A stretch of DNA of 64,000 nt from Croceibacterium_B sp963783195 (GTDB taxonomy: Bacteria > Pseudomonadota > Alphaproteobacteria > Sphingomonadales > Sphingomonadaceae): contig CAWAMV010000002.1 of assembly GCA_963783195.1 (NCBI GenBank), positions 1 through 64,000 of the forward strand. The letters run 5' to 3'. The notes under the pieces were generated by a model. That model did not search any database and was not told the origin of the DNA. It was given only the letters and a program-made list of their open reading frames with translations. Positions 44,263-53,530 of the stretch are shown one piece after another (positions within the stretch are counted from its first letter, which is position 1; every line of letters begins with the position of its first letter). Both the position numbers and the translations under genes were made by a program.

Positions 44263-44694
44263 CTATTTCTCGGCGGCGTTGTCGGCCAGGTCTTCCAGCG
44301 TTTCTTCGCCCTCCCGGGCCGATTCCCGGCGGCCCAGGCTGCGGTCGAACACCGCCTTGCCGACGAGCCCGCCGGCAACGAGCAGGAAGCCGGGCACGGA
44401 ACGCGTGGCCAGGCGCGAGACGGCGAAACCGGCGATGGAATGCCCCATCGTGCGACCTTCGACGATCTGCTTGGCCTTGTCCGGTCCGAAGCGGGCCCGC
44501 AACAGGCCCTTCTCGATGGAGCGGCGGAACAGGTAGGATGCGCCGCGCACGGCGATGTCGGCGATCATCAGGTTGGTGGCGGGATTGGTGCTGGGCCCGG
44601 GGACCTTCTGCACGCCGCCGCGCACCTTCCTGATCGCCTTGCGCACCTTACGGCCGCCCTTGTCGCTCACGCGGTTGCTGAGTTTTCCTGCCAT
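44263..44694 (-). CDS. Hypothetical protein, basic, with possible membrane-associated helix
   Basis: A 143-residue protein: very basic first 30 residues (SNRVSDKGGRKVRKAIRKVRGG), then MIADIAVRGASYLFRRSIEKGLLRARFG, a weakly hydrophobic stretch (VPGFLLVAGGLVGKAVF) and an acidic end. No family recognised; seen widely in sphingomonads to my knowledge. Same strand as sspB upstream, 34 bases apart. Confidence 0.68.
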   Translation of the reverse strand: MAGKLSNRVSDKGGRKVRKAIRKVRGGVQKVPGPSTNPATNLMIADIAVRGASYLFRRSIEKGLLRARFGPDKAKQIVEGRTMGHSIAGFAVSRLATRSVPGFLLVAGGLVGKAVFDRSLGRRESAREGEETLEDLADNAAEK

Positions 44695-44728
44695 CCTGCC
44701 CCCTTGTGGCGGGACGAGCCGCCTGCGG

Positions 44729-45244
44729 TTACTTCTTGCGGCCGAAATCGACCGTGACGACGTTCGAGCCGTCTTCCGAAGTTGCAACGTCCGGCCGCAC
44801 GCCACGTTCCGCATCGCCGGGAGTGCTGTCATTCTCCGCGTTGTCGTGCACCGGCGGGGCGACATCGGCCGCGACTGCCTGGAACTGCAGCCCGAAGTCG
44901 ACTGCCGGGTCGACGAAGGCAGTGATCGCGGCGAAGGGAATTTCCAGCTTGGCGGGCACCGCATTGAACGACAGCCCGACGGTAAAACCGTCGTCGTCGA
45001 CGTTGAGGTCCCAGAACTTGTTCTGCAGGACGATCGTCATCTCGTCGGGAAAGCGGTCCTTGAGGCTCTTGGGAATCGAGACCCCGACGGCACCCGTCTT
45101 GAAGGTGATGTAGAAGTGGTGGTTGCCCGGCAGCTCTCCGCCGGTGTGCTGAACCTCGCCCAGCACGCGGCCGACCACGGCGCGCAGGGCTTCCTGCACG
45201 ATCTCGTCATAGGGGATCAGGCTGTCGGGCGTATCGTCTGCCAT
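44729..45244 (-). CDS. sspB: SspB-type ClpXP adaptor / stringent starvation protein B
   Basis: Delivers ssrA-tagged or other substrates to ClpXP. The 171 residues show IPYDEIVQEALRAVVGRVLGEV, HHFYITFKTGAVGVSIPKSLKDRFPDEMTIVLQNKFWDL (in parts) and the short conserved C-terminal VVTVDFGRKK that docks on ClpX. Start ATG at 45244 (MADDTPDSLIPYDE) chosen over one 13 codons upstream. The acidic spacer resembles alpha-proteobacterial SspB. Confidence 0.92.
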   Translation of the reverse strand: MADDTPDSLIPYDEIVQEALRAVVGRVLGEVQHTGGELPGNHHFYITFKTGAVGVSIPKSLKDRFPDEMTIVLQNKFWDLNVDDDGFTVGLSFNAVPAKLEIPFAAITAFVDPAVDFGLQFQAVAADVAPPVHDNAENDSTPGDAERGVRPDVATSEDGSNVVTVDFGRKK

Positions 45245-45327
45245 ATCGGGCCGATAGGTGGCGTCGACCTGCGGCCCGGTCAAGCGAAAGCGTTGCGCCT
45301 CGGGCGTTTCGGCCTATAGCGCGGCAC

Positions 45328-45921
45328 ATGCGCACCGGACGGATCAGCCGCGACACCACGGAGACAAAGATCCTCGTCGAGGTCGACCTCGACGGGACCG
45401 GCTCCTACGACGTTTCGACCGGAATCGGGTTTCTCGATCACATGGTCGAACAGTTCAGCCGTCATTCGCTGATCGACGTTACGATGACGGTTACAGGCGA
45501 CCTCCACGTCGACCAGCACCACACCACCGAAGACAGCGCCATCGCGCTGGGCCAGGCGCTGGCGCAGGCGCTGGGCGACAAGGGCGGGATCGGCCGCTAC
45601 GGCAGCGCCTATTCGCCGATGGACGAAACGCTGGCGCGGGTCGCGCTCGATATCTCGGGCCGGCCGTTCCTCGTGTGGAAGGTGCGGTTCACGCAGGAAA
45701 AGCTCGGCGAATGGGATACCGAGCTGATCGAGCACTGGTTTCACTCGGTGGCGCAGGCCGCGGGCATCACGCTGCACGTGCAGCTGCTCTACGGACAGAA
45801 CAACCACCACGTCTGCGAGGCGGTCTACAAGGGCTTCGCCCGGGCGATGCGCCAGGCGGTCGAGCTGGACCCCCGCAAGGGCGGGGCGGTGCCGTCGACC
45901 AAGGGGCAGCTCGGTGGCTGA
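45328..45921 (+). CDS. hisB: Imidazoleglycerol-phosphate dehydratase
   Basis: Sixth step of histidine synthesis. 197 residues, monofunctional, with the manganese motifs GIGFLDHMVEQFSRHS, DLHVDQHHTTEDSAIALG and the second pair EHWFHSVAQAAG and GQNNHHVCEAVYKGFARA. Start MRTGRISRDTTETKI. First gene of hisB-H-A-F. Confidence 0.97.
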   Translation: MRTGRISRDTTETKILVEVDLDGTGSYDVSTGIGFLDHMVEQFSRHSLIDVTMTVTGDLHVDQHHTTEDSAIALGQALAQALGDKGGIGRYGSAYSPMDETLARVALDISGRPFLVWKVRFTQEKLGEWDTELIEHWFHSVAQAAGITLHVQLLYGQNNHHVCEAVYKGFARAMRQAVELDPRKGGAVPSTKGQLGG

Positions 45922-45954
45922 GGCCCCAAATGTCTGAGGCCCCAAATGTCTGAG
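45919..45954 (+). repeat. 16-base tandem duplication at the hisB-hisH junction
   Basis: The unit TGAGGCCCCAAATGTC occurs twice in a row and is followed by TGAGGCC. It spans the hisB stop and the hisH start. The extra copy creates an upstream ATG at 45930 that opens a seven-codon frame (MSEAPNV) ending just after the hisH start codon. Confidence 0.85.
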
Positions 45955-46590
45955 GCCATTGCGCTGATCGACTACGGCGCCGGCAACCTCCACTCGGTGC
46001 ACAACGCGCTGAAGGCCGCCGGGGCGGCGCACGTCGCCGTCACCGCCGATCCCGACCTCGTGCGCGGGGCGAAGCGGATCGTCCTGCCCGGCGTCGGCAG
46101 CTTCAAGGCCTGCGCCAGGGGCCTCAAGGCGATCCCCGGACTGGTGGAGGCGATGGAGGAGCGGGTGCTCGAAAAGGGGGTCCCCTTCCTCGGTATCTGC
46201 GTGGGAATGCAGCTCATGGCGACGCGCGGCGTGGAGCACGGCGTGACGAAGGGCCTCGGCTGGATCGAGGGGCAGGTCGAGCTGATCGAGCGGACCGACC
46301 CGGCGATCAAGGTGCCGCACATGGGCTGGAACGACGTTTCCCCCATGCCGCACCATGCGGCAAATCCTCGCAGCGGCGCCGGGCTGATCGAGGAGGGCGA
46401 GGCCTATTTCCTCCACTCCTATCACTTCGCCGCTGCCGACGGCCGCGACATCGCGGCGATGACCGATCACGGCGGCGGCCTTGTCGCCGCAGTGGCGCGC
46501 GACAACATGCTCGGGGTGCAGTTCCACCCGGAGAAGAGCCAGGCCTACGGGCTTTCGCTGCTCGCGCGGTTCCTGGACTGGCGGCCATGA
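45946..46590 (+). CDS. hisH: Imidazole glycerol phosphate synthase, glutaminase subunit
   Basis: Releases ammonia from glutamine for HisF. Catalytic Cys in FLGICVGMQLMA (residue ~85) and the His/Glu pair in GVQFHPEKSQAYG near the end. 214 residues. The start MSEAIALIDYGAGNLHS fits the family; the region before it is a tandem duplication. Stop overlaps hisA (ATGA). Confidence 0.97.
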   Translation: MSEAIALIDYGAGNLHSVHNALKAAGAAHVAVTADPDLVRGAKRIVLPGVGSFKACARGLKAIPGLVEAMEERVLEKGVPFLGICVGMQLMATRGVEHGVTKGLGWIEGQVELIERTDPAIKVPHMGWNDVSPMPHHAANPRSGAGLIEEGEAYFLHSYHFAAADGRDIAAMTDHGGGLVAAVARDNMLGVQFHPEKSQAYGLSLLARFLDWRP

Positions 46591-47315
46591 TCGTCTTCCC
46601 CGCCATCGATCTCAAGGGCGGCCAGGTCGTGCGGCTGGCCGAAGGCGACATGGACCGCGCCACGATCTACGGCGACGATCCGGCGGCGCAATCGCTGATC
46701 TTCGCCGAGGCGGGCGCGGAGCACCTGCACGTGGTCGACCTCGACGGCAGCTTTGCCGGCAGGGCAGAGAACAAGGCGGCGGTGGAAGCGATCGTCGAGG
46801 CTTTTCCCGGCTACGTCCAGCTCGGCGGCGGCATTCGCGACCGCGCGGCGGTGGAAGGCTGGTTCGACCTCGGCGTGGCGCGCGTGGTGATGGGCTCGGC
46901 GGCGCTCAAGGACCCCGAATTCGTCAAGGACATGGCGCGCGAATTCGAAGGCGGCATCGTCGTCGCCGTGGACGCGCGCGACGGCATGGTCGCGACCGAG
47001 GGCTGGGCCGAGGTGTCCGACGTTCCCGTGGTCGACCTTGCCCGCCGCTTCGAGGATGCCGGGGTCGCCAGCCTGCTGTTCACCGACATCGGCCGCGACG
47101 GGCTGCTCAAGGGCGTCAACATCGACGCCACGCTCGACCTCGCGCGGCGGGTCGACATCCCGGTCATCGCCAGCGGCGGGGTCAAGGGCCTGAGCGACAT
47201 TCACATCCTGTCGCTTAACGCCCGCGACGGGATCGAAGGCGTCATTACCGGGCGGGCGCTTTACGAGGGCCGCCTGGATCTTGCGGCGGCAATCGCAATG
47301 GCGAACCGGGCATGA
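46587..47315 (+). CDS. hisA: ProFAR isomerase (HisA)
   Basis: TIM-barrel isomerase of histidine synthesis. Signatures IVFPAIDLKGGQVVRLAEGD with catalytic Asp 8, the HVVDLDGSFAG strand, QLGGGIRD and a second Asp in LFTDIGRDGLLKGVN, and ASGGVKGLSDI phosphate loop. 242 residues. Overlaps hisH and hisF by four bases each. Confidence 0.97.
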   Translation: MIVFPAIDLKGGQVVRLAEGDMDRATIYGDDPAAQSLIFAEAGAEHLHVVDLDGSFAGRAENKAAVEAIVEAFPGYVQLGGGIRDRAAVEGWFDLGVARVVMGSAALKDPEFVKDMAREFEGGIVVAVDARDGMVATEGWAEVSDVPVVDLARRFEDAGVASLLFTDIGRDGLLKGVNIDATLDLARRVDIPVIASGGVKGLSDIHILSLNARDGIEGVITGRALYEGRLDLAAAIAMANRA

Positions 47316-48070
47316 CCGTCCGCATCCGCGTCATCCCCTGTCTCGACGTGCGCGACGGGCGCGTGGTGAAGGGCGTCAACTTCGTCGACCTGCGCGATGC
47401 GGGCGATCCGGTCGAGCAGGCGCAGGCCTATGACGAGGCGGGGGCCGACGAGCTGTGCTTCCTCGACATTTCCGCCAGTCACGAAGGGCGCGGGACGCTG
47501 CTCGACATCGTCCGGCGCACGGCGGAGGTGTGCTTCATGCCGCTGACCGTCGGCGGCGGGGTGCGCACGGTCGAGGATGCGCGCGCGCTGCTGCTCGCCG
47601 GCGCCGACAAGGTGGCGGTCAATTCCGCCGCAGTATCGCGCCCGGAAGTCGTGACCGACATAGCGGAAAAGATGGGCAGCCAGTGCATCGTCGCCTCGGT
47701 CGATGCCCGCTGGGTCCACGACCACTGGGAAATCTTCACCCACGGCGGCCGGAAGGAAACCGGCATCGACGCGGTCGAACACGCGATCCGGCTGGCCGAA
47801 CTGGGCGCGGGCGAGCTGCTCGTCACTTCGATGGACGGCGACGGCACGCAGCGCGGCTACGACCTCAAGCTCACGCGCACGATTGCCGACGCCGTTTCGG
47901 TCCCGGTGGTCGCCAGCGGCGGCGTGGGGAACCTGCAGCATCTGGTGGAGGGCGTGACCGAAGGCCACGCCAGCGCGGTGCTCGCAGCCTCGATCTTCCA
48001 CTTCGGCACGCACACCATCGCCGAGGCACACGAGGCCCTGCGGGCAGCCGGTTTACCTGCGCGCGGCTGA
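47312..48070 (+). CDS. hisF: Imidazole glycerol phosphate synthase, cyclase subunit
   Basis: Forms imidazole glycerol phosphate with ammonia from HisH. TIM barrel with RVIPCLDVRDGRVVKGVNFVDLRDAGDPVE (in parts; catalytic Asp 11), LTVGGGVRTVEDA, LVTSMDGDGTQRGYDL (catalytic Asp) and VVASGGVGNLQHL. 252 residues, standard length. Confidence 0.97.
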   Translation: MTVRIRVIPCLDVRDGRVVKGVNFVDLRDAGDPVEQAQAYDEAGADELCFLDISASHEGRGTLLDIVRRTAEVCFMPLTVGGGVRTVEDARALLLAGADKVAVNSAAVSRPEVVTDIAEKMGSQCIVASVDARWVHDHWEIFTHGGRKETGIDAVEHAIRLAELGAGELLVTSMDGDGTQRGYDLKLTRTIADAVSVPVVASGGVGNLQHLVEGVTEGHASAVLAASIFHFGTHTIAEAHEALRAAGLPARG

Positions 48071-48138
48071 CCGTCCCTGTCCGGGACAGGTGCCGAGAGG
48101 CGATTGATTTCCCGGTATTTTGGCGCGACCGCGACGCC

Positions 48139-48309
48139 ATGCCCCTGCGTTCCCTTACCGTCGTCGCGCTGACGCTGATCCCCTCGGTCGCGATTGCCGG
48201 CGGGGGGACGCAGGTGCCCGAAGGCTCGCACGCGACGCTCTTCGCGCTCGGCATCCTCGGCGTCATCGTCGGGCGGCGGCTTTCGATGAAGGGTCCCGAG
48301 CAGGATTGA
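48139..48309 (+). CDS. Mini-protein: signal peptide plus PEP-CTERM-like sorting tail
   Basis: Fifty-six residues. MPLRSLTVVALTLIPSVAIAGGG is a signal peptide; almost directly after it VPEGSHATLFALGILGVIVGRRLSM follows, which has the VPE-helix-RR layout of PEP-CTERM sorting signals. Very little mature protein lies between. It sits between hisF and hisE on the same strand. PEP-CTERM assignment is by pattern only. Confidence 0.62.
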   Translation: MPLRSLTVVALTLIPSVAIAGGGTQVPEGSHATLFALGILGVIVGRRLSMKGPEQD

Positions 48310-48341
48310 CGCGGCTCCCCCGCTTGGCCCATTCCGGGGCC

Positions 48342-48680
48342 ATGGACACGCACAGCCAGACCCTGGCCCGCCTCGAAGACACCATCCGGCAGCGCCTCTC
48401 GGCCTCGCCTGAGACGAGCTACGTCGCCAAGCTGGGGCAGCGCGGCCTGCCGGTTATTGCCCGCAAGCTGGGCGAGGAGGCGACCGAGACGATCATCGCC
48501 GCACTGACGGGAGACGACCGGGAACTGGTCGGCGAAAGCGCCGACGTCATGTTTCACCTCATGGTCCTGCTGGCACACAAGGGTATCGCATTCGAGACCG
48601 TGCTGGCCGAACTGGAACGCCGCGAAGGCACCTCGGGCCTGGAGGAGAAAGCAGCCCGCAGCGCGCAGGAGTCCGCCTGA
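48342..48680 (+). CDS. hisE: Phosphoribosyl-ATP diphosphatase
   Basis: Second step of histidine synthesis; monofunctional 112-residue HisE of the MazG-like all-alpha fold. KLGEEATETIIAAL and LVGESADVMFHLMVLLAHKG carry the metal-binding Glu/Asp residues. Stop overlaps the HIT gene start (TGATG). Confidence 0.95.
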   Translation: MDTHSQTLARLEDTIRQRLSASPETSYVAKLGQRGLPVIARKLGEEATETIIAALTGDDRELVGESADVMFHLMVLLAHKGIAFETVLAELERREGTSGLEEKAARSAQESA

Positions 48681-49057
48681 TGCCGATCGACGCCCGCAAA
48701 CCCTACGATCCCGACAACATCTTCGCCAGGATCCTGCGCGGCGAGATTCCGTGCAAGAAGGTCTACGAGGACGAGTGGTCGCTCGCCTTCCACGACATCG
48801 CCCCGCAGGCGCCGGTCCACATCCTCGTCGTGCCGAAGGGCGAGTGGGTCAGCTGGGACGATTTCTCGACCGGCGCCACCGCCGAACAGATCGCCGGTTT
48901 CGTCCGTGCCGTCGGCCACGTGGCCCGTTCCAACGGTCTGGTCGAGCCGGGCTATCGCCTGCTGGCCAACATCGGTGCCGATGGCGGACAGGAAGTCCCT
49001 CACCTGCATGTCCATGTTTTCGGCGGTCAGCCGCTCGGGCGGATGATTCCCGGCTGA
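48680..49057 (+). CDS. HIT-family nucleotide hydrolase (HinT-like)
   Basis: A 125-residue histidine-triad protein with FARILRGEIPCKKVYED and the triad VPHLHVHVFGGQPLGRM near the end. Family members hydrolyse nucleoside phosphoramidates or related adenylates. Coupled to hisE by overlap, a common alphaproteobacterial pairing. Confidence 0.94.
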   Translation: MPIDARKPYDPDNIFARILRGEIPCKKVYEDEWSLAFHDIAPQAPVHILVVPKGEWVSWDDFSTGATAEQIAGFVRAVGHVARSNGLVEPGYRLLANIGADGGQEVPHLHVHVFGGQPLGRMIPG

Positions 49058-49148
49058 GCCGGCACGGGGCGCCGTCCGGCCGCGCCGGGGCACTTTCTAA
49101 CTATAGTCAGGTTGCCAGCCGAGTCGCTCGGCGGCTAAACGCCCGGCG

Positions 49149-49604
49149 ATGACCGATGGCCCCCACCCCAGCAGCGGCATGATCGACGGGACGACGTTCC
49201 GTTTCCCGCTGCGCGTCTATTTCGAAGACACGGATGTGATGGGGATTGTCTATTATCCCAATTATCTCAAGTGGTTCGAGCGCGCGCGCTGGGAAATGCT
49301 CCGCGCCGTCGGCGTGGACCTGCTGGCATCGCAGGAAGAAGGACGGGGAGGCTACGCGGTGGCTTCCGTCAACGTCCGTTACCTGCGCCCGGCGAAACTT
49401 GATGACGCGATCGTCGTTGAGAGCACTGTGACGGAAATTCGCGCCAGCAGCGTCATGGTCAGGCAGGTGGCAAAGCGGGATGGCGAGCCCCTTGCCGCGG
49501 CGGACCTGCACGTCGTTTTCATCGGCCCCGAAGGCCGGCCCAGGCGCCAGCCGCGCGAATGGATGGCGGCTTTCGAGCCGTTCTTGACCAAGGATAGTGA
49601 ATGA
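49149..49604 (+). CDS. ybgC: YbgC-type acyl-CoA thioesterase
   Basis: A 151-residue hotdog-fold thioesterase. The active-site segment RVYFEDTDVMGIVYYPNYLKWFERARWEML (in two parts) has the YxDxD-type Asp (FEDTDVMG). It stands first in the tol-pal operon, as in many proteobacteria. Its stop overlaps tolQ (ATGA). Confidence 0.93.
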   Translation: MTDGPHPSSGMIDGTTFRFPLRVYFEDTDVMGIVYYPNYLKWFERARWEMLRAVGVDLLASQEEGRGGYAVASVNVRYLRPAKLDDAIVVESTVTEIRASSVMVRQVAKRDGEPLAAADLHVVFIGPEGRPRRQPREWMAAFEPFLTKDSE

Positions 49605-50311
49605 ACGCCCTCGACCTTCTTGCCGCAGCCACCACCGCGCCGACCCGGCTCGATCCGCTGCAGCTCTTCCTCGATGCCGACATCGTGGTGCAGGCGGTGA
49701 TCGCCGGCCTGCTGCTGGCGAGCGTCTGGGTCTGGGCGATCATCGTCAGTTTCTCGGTGCGCATGAGCGGGATCGGCCGCAAGTCCCGCGCCTTCGAGCG
49801 GGAGTTTCTCAAGTCGCGTGAGCCGGAAGGCCTGGTCGCCGACCGCAGGCGCGGCGATCCGCCACCGGCGCGCGTTGCCGCCGCGGGCCTGAAGGAACTG
49901 CAGCGCTCGACCGGCGCGGCGGGCCGCGTGGTGGACCGCGACGGAACGCGCGCCCGCGTCGCCCTGGCGATGGAGGGGCAGGTCGCGGCCGAAGCGGATT
50001 CGCTGGCCGAACGGCTGAACTTCCTCGCCACGACCGGCGCGGTCGCCCCCTTCGTGGGCCTGTTCGGCACCGTCTGGGGCATCATGAACAGCTTCTTCGC
50101 CATCGGGCAGCAGGCCAATTCCTCTCTCGCCGTGGTCGCGCCCGGCATTTCGGAGGCGCTGTTCGCCACCGCCATCGGCCTGTTCGCGGCCATTCCGGCC
50201 GTCATCGCCTACAACCGCTTCAGCCACCGGGTGAACGCCTACGAGGCACGCCTGCAGCGCTTCGCCGACAAGGTCCACGCCCAGGTCGGCCGCGAGCTGG
50301 AAGGGCTCTAG
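49601..50311 (+). CDS. tolQ: TolQ, Tol-Pal motor protein
   Basis: A 236-residue inner-membrane proton-channel subunit of the MotA/TolQ/ExbB family. Three helices: VQAVIAGLLLASVWVWAIIVSFSV, then LNFLATTGAVAPFVGLFGTVWGIMNSF and ISEALFATAIGLFAAIPAVIAYN. With TolR it drives outer-membrane constriction at division. Confidence 0.95.
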   Translation: MNALDLLAAATTAPTRLDPLQLFLDADIVVQAVIAGLLLASVWVWAIIVSFSVRMSGIGRKSRAFEREFLKSREPEGLVADRRRGDPPPARVAAAGLKELQRSTGAAGRVVDRDGTRARVALAMEGQVAAEADSLAERLNFLATTGAVAPFVGLFGTVWGIMNSFFAIGQQANSSLAVVAPGISEALFATAIGLFAAIPAVIAYNRFSHRVNAYEARLQRFADKVHAQVGRELEGL

Positions 50312-50313
50312 GC

Positions 50314-50763
<450 letters not shown>

Positions 50764-50767
50764 CCCC

Positions 50768-51582
50768 GTGTCGATGGCGTCGATCGCGCATCTCAAAGGG
50801 GAGGAGAGGCTGGGCCTCGCCGTCGCGCTGGTCGCGCACGTCGCGCTGTTCGGCCTGCTGCTGTGGCACGCCAACCGGCCGCCGCCGGTGGTCCCGCCGG
50901 CCGAGCGCATGACGGTGAGTCTGGCCGACGAGGTGAGCCTGGAATCGACCGCACCCGATCCGTCCACCGATGCCCCTGCCGCCGTCGCGCCCGTGCTCGC
51001 GCCCGAACCGGAGCCGGTCCCGCCGCCGGTGACCGAGCCGGTGCCCAAGCCGGTCGAGAAGGCGATCGAGCGTCCGGTCCCGCAGCCGAGGCCCGCCCCG
51101 CGCAAGCCCGCGCCGCAGCCCAGGCCCAGCCCAAGCCGACCACGGCGGCCAAGCCGGCCCCCAAGCCCACGCCAAAGCCGACCAGCGGCGGTTCGCGCCT
51201 CGGCGACGATTTCCTCAAGGGTGTGGGCGACAGCCAGACGGTGGACAGGGGCACTCCTGCGGCGACGTTCGGTGCAGCAGAGGCGGCCAGCCTGGCCCAG
51301 GCCATCAGCCGCCAGTTGAAGCCCCACTGGGCGGCACCGCAGGGCCCCGACGTCGAGAAGCTGGTAACGGTGGTCCGCTTCCGGCTGAACGCCGACGGCA
51401 GTCTGGCCGGCAATCCCACGGTGGTGAGCCAGTCGGGCGTCACGCCGACCAACGAACCGCAGAAAGCACGTCACGCGGAGCAGGCAATACGCGCCGTGCG
51501 CCTTGCCGCGCCGTTCGACTTGCCCGAGGAATTCTACGACAAGTGGAAGACCATCACGACGACATTCGACCGAAGGCTTTGA
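50768..51582 (+). CDS. tolA: TolA-like linker protein; frame broken near 51121
   Basis: About 271 residues after one added base. One N-terminal helix (LGLAVALVAHVALFGLLLWHA), a long Pro/Glu/Lys-rich span crossing the periplasm, and a C-terminal TonB/TolA domain (AQAISRQLKPHWAAPQGPDVEKLVTVVRFRLNADGSL in parts) in another frame. The break lies in the repetitive CCCAGGCCCAGCCC stretch. Position between tolR and tolB supports the identity. An intact tolA is expected, so sequence error is likely. Confidence 0.88.
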
Positions 51583-51584
51583 TC

Positions 51585-52949
51585 ATGATTACGCGTTTCG
51601 CGCTTCTCGTTTCCGCCCTTCTGTTCGCGGCGCCGCTGGCCGCACAGGAAGTGCCCGCTCCGGCCCCTGCCGAGGACGAGGGGGGATTGCAGGTTACCGT
51701 CACCGACGAGAACGCATGGCAGGACCTTTCGCTGGCCATTCCCACCTTCGCGACCGACCGCGACCAGCCCACCGCCGCCAACACCTCCGGTACGGCTGCG
51801 CTGGGGCTCGAACTGGCACGCGTGGTATACAATGACCTCAGGTTCAACAGCCTGTTCAAGCCGACCGGCCCGGACTCGCTGCCGCGCCCGAGCTATCCCG
51901 AGATCACCAATCCGACCTTCGCCACATGGCGGGGCCGGTCCGCCGAGATGCTGGTGCAGGGCTTCGTGCGCGCCGCGGGCGACGGGCGACTGACGGTGGG
52001 CTGCTACCTCTACGACGTGGCGCTGGGCGAGGAGCTGACACGCTCGGGCTGGGTGGTCCAGCCGGCCGACTGGCGCCGCGCGGCCCACAAGTGCGCCGAC
52101 CTCGTCTACTCGCGCCTTTCCGGCGAGAGCCCGTTTTTCGACAGCAAGATCGCCTACATTGCCGAGACCGGCCCCAAGGATAACCGGGTCAAGCGCCTCG
52201 CGATCATGGATTCGGACGGGGCCAACCACCGCTTCATCACCAACGGCCAGTCGACCGCGCTGACGCCGCGCTATTCGCCAGATTACTCGAAGATCGCCTA
52301 TCTCAGCTACGTCGGCAACAAGATGCGGATCTACGTCTACGACATCGGCAGCGGCCAGCAGCGCCTCGTCACCGAGAGCAACAACGCGACCTTCGCCCCG
52401 CGCTGGAGCCCCGACGGGCGCAGCATCCTCTATTCGATGGCCATCGCCGGCAACACCGACATCTACACGGTACCGGCAACCGGCGGCACTCCGCGCAAGC
52501 TGACAGAAAGCCCGGCCATCGACGTCGGTGGTTCATATTCACCCGACGGCAGCAAGATCGTCTTCGAAAGCGACCGTTCGGGCACCCAGCAGTGCTACGT
52601 GATGGACGCGGACGGCAGCAACGAGCGGCGGATCAGCTTCTTCGGCGGGCGCTGCGCAACGCCGGAATGGAGCCCGCGCGGCGACCAGATCGCGTTCACC
52701 CACATCGCCGGCAATTTCCGCATTGCCGTCATGACGCCATCGGGCGGGAACGTGCGCGACCTGACGAATTCGTGGCAGGACGAGGCCCCGACCTGGGCGC
52801 CGAACGGCCGCATCATCCAGTTTTTCCGCACTGCCCAGGGCTCGGGTGAAAGCTCGATCTGGCAGGTGGATCTAACCGGCCGCAACGAACGGCGTCTGCG
52901 GACGCCGGTCGGGGCGTCCGACCCGGCTTGGGGACCGGTTCTGCCTTAA
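51585..52949 (+). CDS. tolB: TolB periplasmic beta-propeller
   Basis: A 454-residue protein with signal peptide MITRFALLVSALLFAAPLAAQ, a TolB N-terminal domain (LRFNSLFKPTGPDSLPRPSYP) and propeller repeats with the TolB box pattern (TPRYSPDYSKIAYLSY, APRWSPDGRSILYSM, GGSYSPDGSKIVFESD, TPEWSPRGDQIAFTH). Connects Pal with the Tol motor. Starts two bases after tolA. Confidence 0.96.
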   Translation: MITRFALLVSALLFAAPLAAQEVPAPAPAEDEGGLQVTVTDENAWQDLSLAIPTFATDRDQPTAANTSGTAALGLELARVVYNDLRFNSLFKPTGPDSLPRPSYPEITNPTFATWRGRSAEMLVQGFVRAAGDGRLTVGCYLYDVALGEELTRSGWVVQPADWRRAAHKCADLVYSRLSGESPFFDSKIAYIAETGPKDNRVKRLAIMDSDGANHRFITNGQSTALTPRYSPDYSKIAYLSYVGNKMRIYVYDIGSGQQRLVTESNNATFAPRWSPDGRSILYSMAIAGNTDIYTVPATGGTPRKLTESPAIDVGGSYSPDGSKIVFESDRSGTQQCYVMDADGSNERRISFFGGRCATPEWSPRGDQIAFTHIAGNFRIAVMTPSGGNVRDLTNSWQDEAPTWAPNGRIIQFFRTAQGSGESSIWQVDLTGRNERRLRTPVGASDPAWGPVLP

Positions 52950-53013
52950 GGGCGTTAATGATCGTGAGGATGTGACCAGGGCCGCAGCGATCCCGAACAA
53001 GAAGGAGAATGCA

Positions 53014-53526
53014 ATGAACCGTCTGACCATCTTGCTGGCAACCGCCGGGGCCCTGGCCCTGTCGGCCTGTGCCAAGAAGGCCCCGGAACAACTTCCGCCG
53101 GCGCCGCAGCAGACCGCTACGCCCACGCCGACCGCTCCGACGACGCCGACCGGCCCGGTCCCCGGCACGCAGGCGCACTTCAGCCAGACGATGCAGGGTC
53201 AGGACGTGATCTACTTCGATACTGATAAGTACGATATCGACAGTCAGGACGCCGCCGCGCTGCGCACGCAGGCCCAGTACCTGCTGCAGTACCCGCGGAT
53301 CAATGCGACCATCGAAGGTCACGCCGACGAACGCGGCACGCGCGACTACAACCTCGCGCTGGGCGAGCGGCGCGCAAATGCGGCGAAGAACTATCTCGTC
53401 AGCCTGGGTGTGCCGGCCAACCGGCTGTCGACCATCAGCTACGGCAAGGAACGCCCGGTCGCGCTCGGCTCGAACGAAGCAGCCTGGGCGCAGAACCGCC
53501 GCGCGGTCACCGTCGTCCTGAACTAG
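53014..53526 (+). CDS. pal: Pal, peptidoglycan-associated lipoprotein
   Basis: A 170-residue outer-membrane lipoprotein: lipobox ALALSAC, a Pro/Thr linker and an OmpA-like peptidoglycan-binding domain (IYFDTDKYDIDSQDAAALR, TIEGHADERGTRDYNLALGERRANAAKNYLVSLGV in parts). AAGGAGAA precedes the ATG. Last gene of the tol-pal group here; no ybgF follows. Confidence 0.96.
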   Translation: MNRLTILLATAGALALSACAKKAPEQLPPAPQQTATPTPTAPTTPTGPVPGTQAHFSQTMQGQDVIYFDTDKYDIDSQDAAALRTQAQYLLQYPRINATIEGHADERGTRDYNLALGERRANAAKNYLVSLGVPANRLSTISYGKERPVALGSNEAAWAQNRRAVTVVLN

Positions 53527-53530
53527 GCGA

